Origin: Prosapia bicincta
Taxonomy: Eukaryota > Arthropoda > Insecta > Hemiptera > Cercopidae
Direction: 5' to 3'
Length of the DNA: 64,000 nucleotides
NCBI GenBank assembly: GCA_036971475.1
Contig: JBAIZL010000001.1
Span: 105,280,850 to 105,344,849 of the forward strand
Below are positions 56,841 to 64,000 of this stretch, piece after piece. A program made the translations under genes and the position numbers. The notes beneath the pieces were generated by a model. It was not told where the DNA came from. It searched no databases and saw only the letters and a program-made list of their open reading frames with translations. Numbering within the stretch: the first letter of the stretch is position 1; each line of letters begins with the position of its first letter.

Positions 56841-58339
56841 TATCCCTATTATATTTTACCCATGTCATTTGTGGCACATGATTTGTTCTGCGCATACAGA
56901 ATATATTAAACATGTCTTTATAATCACACTGACTATGAAGGAGTTTGTTGTCAAACTTAGTAATCACATGAGTCCCCCTCCCCCAAAGACATAATGAAAT
57001 GTTTTTATGATGCCTACAAAAATAAAAAATTGCCTAAAGGAAAAAGTGATGAGAGATATAGAAGAAGACATAGATAAAGGTAATGTAGAAAGATAAACTC
57101 AAAGAAATACTGGCAAAAAATTCTAGATTAGAAGTGTTCAAATAAATCTGGATGAAAGCAGAAACGGAATTGTTAAATTAGGAAGAAGGAAAATACAAAA
57201 ACTTATTACAAATCTTAAAATTTGATACAATATATTAATTGAATAACTTTCATAGGTACTTTCAAGGTAATGAAGAAATATTTGTGTCTTAAAACGAGTT
57301 AAATTAAAATATTATGGATAAACATATTGTAATAAGTAAATCACATAAAAATAAAATACTAAATGTAAAGTTTTTCATAAATGTTTATAATGTTATAATT
57401 CTAACATCGTAATTTTTACTTTTAAACATCCTGGAAAAAATAATTTTTACCCTAGAAATTCTTGAAAACCCTGGAGTGTTACTAGACACCCTGGCGTTTT
57501 TTGTCTCCATAACATCATTTCCATTCACACAGTTTATTAGGGCAGAATGCACTTTACACATAAACACCTTACATCTTTATGATAGATCTTGCCATAATTC
57601 TTCCTGAGTTAACTTTTTTCACTGGGGCTCTTTGGATGGGACACAAAGGAATTTAAAGCTGTTTTTTAGTCCATGATTGTATGCTTTTTATATTGATTCT
57701 TAAAACATTGACTGCCATGACAGACACCGGTGACTGAGACCGTATTTTTGCACACCGTGACTGACAATGTATACTTAACTTGAAATCATTACACAAGGCT
57801 ATCGGACATATTTGCGATGTATTTAACCATATGAGGCGTCCAACACTGTTTGTGTTCCTGCAACTTGGCGTTCAGAAAATGTTAAATTTTTTTTTGCAAG
57901 ACTATAATTACTGAGAAACTAGAAATTCAAAATTACAAGGAAATAGTTTTATTTACACTTCTTTGTAGAACTACATTACATTTTAGAATTACTTTCATAT
58001 ATTAATACTTGAATTTATATTGAAAAAAGTTCAATAAAAATGTTAATATTTTACATTCATTCGGAAGATCGGCTATCCGATCTATCATTCGACTCCTCCA
58101 AACAAGTTTATGAATATGAAGTAAAATTAAATTGTCAGTAAATTGGAAATTTTTTTAATAGAGAATGTTATGAATTGTCTTGAAAAGAAATTAATTAAGT
58201 AAATGTTGGAAATTAAAGGCTTTTTAAATATAAAAAATTGGGGATAGATGAATAAAATGTAAACAAGAGTTAAGAAGATTTGTTATGAGTTTTGAGCAAA
58301 GGAAGCCAAATAAGACAGATAATTCGACAGAAAATGTTT
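56841..58339. other. Intron 3, unassigned
   Basis: AT-rich. Possibly a decayed interior of the LTR element (Lys/Glu-rich broken frame near 57040-57200), but not supported well enough to call. Confidence 0.35.
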
Positions 58340-59110
58340 CTTTTTCTAGTATTTTAGATCAACGGTAAATATTTAAAATTATTTAATGACAATCAATTAA
58401 AACTATTTAATAAGAAGGAGTTAAAATTAATTAACAATAAACAATTAAAATTAATTAATGAGAAAGGGTTAACATTAATTAATGGGAATAAATTAAAATT
58501 TATTAATGAGATTTAATTAAAATATCAAGTGGTTTAAGGGTTTAGATAATATACGGAATTAAAATAAAGGGTTGTGAGATAGAACAAGGAGACAAAATTA
58601 AAATGTGAAACAATATCTTTGATTTAAAGTAAACAATATAAATAAAAAGTGAATATTCAGCAAAGGTTATGTGTCTTTAGTAAATCAATTGTTAGGCTAA
58701 GAATTTCAGGTTAAGATGTAAGATATTTTGTTAAGTTAGTTATAGAATTATAAAAATTTGTTAGTTGGTAAACTTATGTTTTAAAAATATCAATTGTTTA
58801 TTTAAAAGGGTAAATTGTTTAATGATACAACTTAAATTGTTCAAAAGTTCAGTTGTTTGTTAAAAAGGGGTAAATTGTTTATTGATATAACTAATGTTTA
58901 TAAAAATATTAATTATTTAAAGGGGTAAATTGCTTATAAATATAACTGATGTTTTAAAATTATTAATTGTTTTTAAATGGGGTAAAAATTGTTTATTGAT
59001 ATAACTAATGTTTTTCAAAATATTAATTTTTTTAAATGGGGTAAGATTGTTTATTGATATAACTTATGTTTTTAAAGGATAAGTTTTTAAATTAAAATGG
59101 TTAACATTAT
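58340..59110. repeat. Two AT-rich minisatellites
   Basis: 58360-58530: about six degenerate units of 25-30 bp built on AATTAAAATTAATTAATGAG. 58750-59110: about six units of 55-62 bp built on GGGGTAAATTGTTTATTGAT followed by ATAACTAATGTTTTTAAAAA. Units differ by small indels. Confidence 0.75.
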
Positions 59111-59954
59111 TTGTTGATGAAGTCATGTTTTAAAAGTTCAATTGTCTAATTTTATGTACAAGAGTTTAAAATCAAATGTTCAAGATTTGCAAAATCACAT
59201 AAAAGGATTGTTTATTTCAAAGGGTTGAAAAAATAGTTTAAAAGATAAAGACAGTTTTATTTAAAAAATGAAGCTAGTTTGGTTTTGAATATTGAAGGGT
59301 TAAATGGAACATAATTAAACTGCAATTTTCAGTTAATACAACTAAGAATTGCTTTTCTTATAACTTTTGATGTTATTATAAATTCAGCAAGAAGTTGAAT
59401 TAAATTTTGTATAGAAGTGGTAAAAGAAAGGGTTAACTGAGTAAAGAGTTACCATTTACATTGTAATGTTTATATTTGAGAATAGAAAAGAAGAGATAAA
59501 GTAATATTAAACAGAAATGAATTGTTAAAATTTTAAAGAGCTAGTTAAAATAAGAAAATTACAAACTGTGCTGTAATTTCAAAATTAAGGGTAAAATGAA
59601 AATGTAATTTTTGCTAACTTGCAAACAAAATGGTAGTGTATTTATTTAAATCAGATTTCTTACACACTCCTAAAACTAAAAGGGTCTCTTTACCATAAAG
59701 ATGCCCTCAAATGAACTCATTCCACGGTAAATACCTATCCAAAGGGTTAAGTCTCAGCAAGTTAGGTTTTGTAAACGAAAGTCCAGTGACTAGTTCTCTG
59801 GCAGATTTTGGCGGGTCAATGCACAGCGTCCTAGGTCGGGCTAGGAATGGCCCGTTTCAAAATTTTTACCTTGCAACGGAAGTGGTAGGAGGCGGCGATG
59901 GCGGGCGGCAGCGGGGCGGCCGGTTCGTTGCTTTGGCGTTGGGCACGTTCCGTT
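59111..59954. other. Intron 3, with a GC-rich patch
   Basis: Mostly AT-rich; 59800-59950 is strikingly GC-rich (GGCGGCGATGGCGGGCGGCA and following). A 106-codon frame over it ends in microsatellite translation and is not a credible gene. Confidence 0.4.
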
Positions 59955-60025
59955 GCAGCACACACTCACATTCACATTCACTCACACAAACACACATACA
60001 CACACACACACATATATATATATTT
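59955..60025. repeat. (CA)n(TA)n microsatellite
   Basis: CACACTCACATTCACA then (CA)n and (TA)n. It directly borders the PLE-B palindrome. Confidence 0.95.
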
Positions 60026-60028
60026 ATG

Positions 60029-60240
60029 TGAAGTTATTATTATTAATTGTAAACAATTTTTTCCATCACTAAGTGCAATAATTCTATCTTATGTGATGAG
60101 GCACCTCTCGGTTACTTGACCATTGTCGAATCATTGAACAATGGTCAAGTGACCGAAAGGGGCCTTATCACATAAAGTAAAATTATTGCACTTAGTGGTG
60201 GAAAAAATTGTTTACAATTAATAATAATCACTTCATAAAG
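60029..60240. repeat. PLE-B head-to-head terminal palindrome
   Basis: Arms of about 100 bp: left starts TGAAGTTATTATTATTAATT, right ends inverted AATTAATAATAATCACTTCA. They meet near 60135. Each arm contains the family B hammerhead region in opposite sense: the - strand one has TCGACAATGGTCAAGTAACC but GAG instead of GAA, and the + strand one has TTGAACAATGGTCAAGTGACC with GAA. Both deviate from the 12003 copy. The right arm continues into CAGTGCAACGG as at 12118. Confidence 0.85.
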
Positions 60241-60381
60241 TCAGTGCAACGGTAAAATAATAGACATGAAATATCACGATATATCTATGTACTTATTACA
60301 CTTTTGCTATTGCTTGCGACCAAACCTGTTGTTAACTAAAGGTTGTTAAATTGTTAACTCACACTTGGAGGAAAGGCAGTC

Positions 60382-61220
60382 TTACGGCTTCTTTAGACTC
60401 GTATTTTTGCTGTTAGGAATGCTGCAGTTGTGCTTCTTTGGTAAAATTTTGTGAAAGTTAGAAGTGATGTGATCGAAGAGTATGTGTGATCTGTGCCGTG
60501 TTTGTTCATTTAGGATGTCATTTTTGCGTATGTTGCTATGTCTATATATTTCATACTGTTCTAGTGTGTTTAATTTATGGCCTTTGTTAGATGTTTTGAG
60601 GATGCTCATGTTATTTTCCATACTTTTGCAGGAGTGTTTAGTGTCCATGAGGTGATTTGTGGAGGTGGATTCAATAGTAGTGTGTTCTTTATATCTTTCT
60701 GTTAAATATCTGCCTGTTTGTCCAATATAGAACTTATTGCAGTTGTTGCATTTTAGTTTCTATACTCCTGGGTTATTGTTTGTGTTGGTATTGTTATTAA
60801 TGCTGTGTTTGATAGCCATTTGGGTTTTATTTGTTCTGTAAGTTACATTGTATCCTGCTTTTTTGAATTGGGGTGCTATTTTATTTGTGAGTTTGTTTAT
60901 GTATGTGAGGGTGATGAATTTGTTTGTGTTCGTGTTTTTTTTGTTTGTGTTGTTACTGTTCTTTTTGAGTATTTTACTGTGTAGTTATGTCTATTAAATA
61001 ATTTTCATATTCATTTTTTGTGAGCTAAATATTTGATTGTGTTTAGTTCCTCTGTGTTGTTAGTTGTGGACATAAATATTTGATTTAGTCTGTGTAGTAA
61101 ATGTTTGAATGCTGCGTGTTTGTGTTGTATTAGGTGGTTCGATGAGTGGTGTATCAGTGTGTCTGTCATGGTTGGCTTGCGCTATATGTTAAATTCATGT
61201 TTGTTTTGATTTTTTGTTAT
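60382..61220 (-). pseudogene. PLE-B, RT end and GIY-YIG, broken
   Basis: On the - strand the first recognisable part (61220-60960) shows RT C-terminal blocks in several frames (HHSSNHLIQHKHAAFKHLLH). The nuclease follows: NPGV, a stop where Tyr is expected, KLKCNNCNKFYIGQTGRYL (near 60770-60710), then STSTNHLMDTKH and the intact frame 60648-60382 with LNTLEQYEIYRHSNIRKNDI and NEQTRHRSHILFDHI. Downstream is the PLE-B palindrome. It is non-functional. Confidence 0.82.
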
Positions 61221-61224
61221 AGTG

Positions 61225-61295
61225 ATGTCTAAGACGCGTGCGTGTGCGCTTGTGCGTGCGTGCGTGCGTGTGCGCTTGCGCGCGCGTGCGTGCGT
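61225..61295. repeat. (GTGC)n-like alternating purine-pyrimidine tract
   Basis: About 65 bp of GTGCGTGC/GCGCGC alternation interrupting the PLE-B relic's left edge. Confidence 0.9.
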
Positions 61296-61687
61296 TGTCC
61301 TTCATTGATCTTCTGTAACTTAGAGTCAGCAATTTTCACCCTTTATAATTTATTCAAAATATTCAATAACTTGAATTCTACAAATATATTCAGGGTTAAG
61401 TAGAGAAGGTTATGCTGCAATTAAAATACAATTGAAGAATTTTTAATAATTATGTAGTCATATAAGAGATATTTGTGTAAACTTAAATAATAATATTCTT
61501 ATAATTTAAATTAGATACATATTTTTCATAAACCTATTATATTTAAAGATTTTATATTATATGTTAAGTAAATGAATTACATTTTTCATTTGAAAATAGT
61601 ATTATTTGTACTATGCAACTAAAAGTTGTAAAAGTAATAATATTAAAATGTCTGGAAAGGTAATAAAATATATTTATTATGTTTTAG

Positions 61688-62727
61688 ATAAAAATGGAGT
61701 GAGATGTGTCATCCCTCATATTACGATGGAACCTCTTCCTCATTTGAAGTCAAATGTTCAATGCATTAAAAAAATCATAAAACCTTACAGTTCTTTTCAA
61801 ACTAAAGTACATAAAATTTCTGCACATGATGCTGCCACTTGTGCAGAACCAGATAATACTTTTTTATCACCAACAACTATTTATAAAAATAATTCCTCTG
61901 AAAATGAATTTTGTGAACAGTCAAGAAAAAAAATAAAAAGCGATTCAATAATAGAACATTCATATGCAATGAAAATTGTACAAGAAAATAAAAATTGTGA
62001 TTCAGCACAGGTTTCTCAAACTATATTATCTGATGATAATTCACCATCTAAACAATTCAGTAAAAATACCACAAATGGATCAAATTCTAAGGAATTTGAA
62101 GAAGATGTTTCGGTAAACAAAAATAATGATTATGAAACAAATTGTGATATTGTTGAAAAGTCAGAAAAATCCTTAAATTCTATAAGGAAATATGAAAAGA
62201 AGGGTAAACCTGATAGAAAATTGTCTTCTACAGAAATTGTGGAAAACAAAAATCATAAGGATAAAGTTACAGTATCTGCTGCTATGAACCCAAAGGTTGA
62301 GGAGAATAATATGCCTTTGAAATTACCTTCTTCAGAATCTTCTAAAACTTTAGAAGAAAAAGAAAGTCAAGCGAATTTTGAAATATCTCCTTCATTAAAT
62401 ACGTTGAAGAAAATAAGTAATGAGTCATTTTCAAAAATATCTTCAAGTGCAGAAAAAACTGTTCCTAAAAATAGTAAGAATAAAAGTAATGCAGTTACAA
62501 CACATAAAAAGAATCGTAAAGGTCGTTTGAGCAATGTTAGTGATCCAAGTAATTCTGATCAGCCAGCATCTGTGAGCGATTCTAATGCAGAAAGCTGTGC
62601 AAGTACTTCTAATACCAGTAGTAAGAATAGTGATGATGACTTTTTCTGTTCTGCCTGTGAAGTTTACTTCAAGTCAGTTGCCCAGCATGTAAACTCTCAT
62701 CATGCTGAAGAAGAAGTTGAAGTAGAG
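61688..62727 (+). CDS. Zinc-finger/coiled-coil gene, exon 4
   Basis: Acceptor TTTATTATGTTTTAG ends at 61687; donor GTAATT at 62728. It enters in phase 1 (GAT completed by exon 3) and leaves in phase 0. It encodes residues 209-555: KNGVRCVIPHITMEPLPHLK, a long Ser/Lys/Glu/Asn-rich low-complexity region, then a zinc finger FFCSACEVYFKSVAQHVNSHH (C529, C532, H542, H546; only nine residues between C and H) and an acidic EEEVEVE end. The frame is also open upstream of the acceptor to 61606, so an alternative ATG at 61648 cannot be excluded. The next exon lies outside the window; by analogy with 3765 it may add two more fingers. Confidence 0.78.
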
Positions 62728-63309
62728 GTAATTTATTTTGGAATGACTGAAATTTTATTTGTTTTATATTATTTTCATTTTTGTCAAAGACATGTTATTT
62801 TCAATTTGTAACCAGTTTGCATGACAGTATTTATCTAACAAAACGGTTTATAAACTAAACAAAATTGTTTGATATAGTAATATGATTTGATATAGTAATG
62901 ATTTGATATTGTAATCTTTCAAATGAATGATTTGAGTTCATTTCATTGGCCTCAGATTAAAAACAAACTCTTTCTAAGGAGCTACAATCCATGTAATTAT
63001 CTTAATTTCAGGTAAAATACTAGTTTTGCAATATATCCAAATTATGTAATCATACTGCATGGTCACTTTTTCATATTGAATTGATTTCCAACACAATCCT
63101 TTTTGGATTATCTTTTTTAAAACTGCCTTCTATTACCTCTTAATGTTACACTACTGGACAAAGCCATTTTTACCAACAGTAGTTCTGATTTATTTTATGT
63201 TGTGCTGAATATAAAGTTATGCTTTTCCTAGGTTTATAGGTGTCAATGTTTTCATAGTGGGTTTATTTGAACACTTTTCTTGGGCTTATTAACATTTTAG
63301 CTGGTGTTT
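62728..63309. other. Intron 4, nothing seen
   Basis: AT-rich intron start without recognised elements. Confidence 0.45.
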
Positions 63310-63800
63310 TGCCGGACGGTTTAGTAGGCTGATCCGAATACCGTAGTGCCCCTAAGCCCGACAATGTTGTCTAGTAACGTTTTATGTTTATTAGTACTAC
63401 TCAACTGGTGTTGCTACTTTTGGAAAAATAAATGCACAGTATTAAACAACAAGCTTCACACTACTTACAAAGGATTTTGCTTGATAGATAAATACTGACA
63501 GTATTATAAACATGATGTTAGTTTAGGAGCTTTTTGTTGGGATTTACAGCCCGAAACAAATATTTCTTAACAATTTTAGTAAAAAACCCTTGTTACAAAT
63601 ATTTAAACACCCTTGATGTACATCGAGGGTGTTTAGATATTTGTAGCAAGGGTTATTGTTATTTATTTATCATAATTACGCTACTGTGCTCTGTATAAAA
63701 TTTCAATTTGAGTGAAGTTGAGTTGATTATTCCAATCGAACAAATTGGTTCATTGAATGAAGTTTATCTTTATACACTTTCATAATAAAATAAATAGTTT
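63310..63800. repeat. Interspersed repeat X, copy 2 (reverse), with inserted hairpin
   Basis: Reverse of 38340-38790. Compared with copy 1 it carries about 130 extra bp including a 70 nt foldback (63585-63654) in which every base pairs, with three T.G wobbles, around GATGTACATC. Confidence 0.75.
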
Positions 63801-63844
63801 TTAATGACAAATTATTAACTAGAAATATTAACTAAATATTTAAT

Positions 63845-64000
63845 TGTATAATAATTCTTGAATTTTGAAGTCCATTACGTTCGGTGAATCTTATTAATTA
63901 CTTAAACAATAGCTTATGACTATCCGAACTTTAAATTTAGTAAATTTGTTAAAACTTACGGAGACAGAACGTTTTCGATCGCTAGTTGGTGATCTTCATC
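63845..64000 (-). mobile_element. PLE-A 3' end at window edge
   Basis: On the - strand: ribozyme region (64000-63962), then GATAGTCATAAGCTA and the GTAATGGACTTCAAAATTC terminus. The element body would continue beyond the window's right edge. Confidence 0.85.
63962..64000 (-). ncRNA. Hammerhead ribozyme, family A (cut by window edge)
   Basis: On the - strand: GATGA (the first two bases CT fall outside), bulged A, stem II GATC/GATC around ACCAACTAGC, GAA, stem III AACGTT (63968-63973), C17, and TGTCT. Stem II differs from the 14556 copy in loop and last pair while the stem and core stay, so changes respect the fold. Confidence 0.7.

Noticed and set aside
59711..60119. 106- and 73-codon frames over a GC-rich patch
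   Set aside because: No domain; both end in microsatellite translation (HSHSHS, HTHTHI).

Overview
The window looks like nuclear DNA of an arthropod, most likely an insect. It is AT-rich and intron-rich, with (TA)n/(CA)n microsatellites and arthropod-type mobile elements: BEL/Pao, a gypsy-like LTR element, I/Jockey-like LINEs, hAT, pogo, Tc1/IS630-like elements and many Penelope-like elements (PLEs). Nothing resembles a bacterial operon, a CRISPR array or a functional rRNA/tRNA gene. Species identity cannot be read from the sequence.

Host genes, both on + strand. (1) The last coding exon of a zinc-finger gene lies at 3765-4289; its earlier exons are outside the window. (2) A second zinc-finger/coiled-coil gene starts at ATG 41785 and has four exons whose splice phases agree exactly: 41785-42089, 51748-51982, 53456-53540 and 61688-62727. 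They give 555 codons before the gene runs off the right edge. Its introns hold a degenerate LINE, PLE pieces, a pogo relic, a diverged LTR and minisatellites. The exon at 3765 starts in the phase in which the exon at 62727 stops, so the two genes may be tandem paralogues; this is an inference.

Mobile DNA, left to right: broken Tc1/IS630-like transposase (118-1499); LTR element inserted in a (TA)n tract (5381-10785), with 1.4 kb LTRs and one gag/protease-remnant ORF; palindromic ribozyme cassette between two (TA)n tracts (10855-11093); PLE-B (11140-12130); PLE-A (13733-14712); PLE-C composite (15637-20610), an inverted 5'-truncated copy joined to a tandem-type copy that was itself hit by a Tc1-like element, a foldback element and a 622 bp TIR element; hAT element (21981-31269, 8 bp duplication) split by a BEL/Pao retrotransposon (23448-30067, 5 bp duplication); relics of BEL and a Jockey-type LINE (34042-36700); foldback elements near 40 kb; I/Jockey LINE (43320-48890); PLE-A, PLE-E and PLE-B pieces; PLE-A end at the right edge.

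The most interesting signal is a set of self-cleaving-ribozyme-like motifs at PLE 3' ends. At least four unrelated PLE families carry a hammerhead fold (stem I, CUGANGA-type core, short stem II, GAA, palindromic stem III, H17). Families B and C replace the C3-G8 core pair with U3-A8. Family A uses the TGA of the ribozyme core as the stop codon of its GIY-YIG reading frame. One copy was broken by a transposon that duplicated exactly the ribozyme core. PLE-type hammerheads are known; the compensatory core variants and their diversity in one locus deserve a check.
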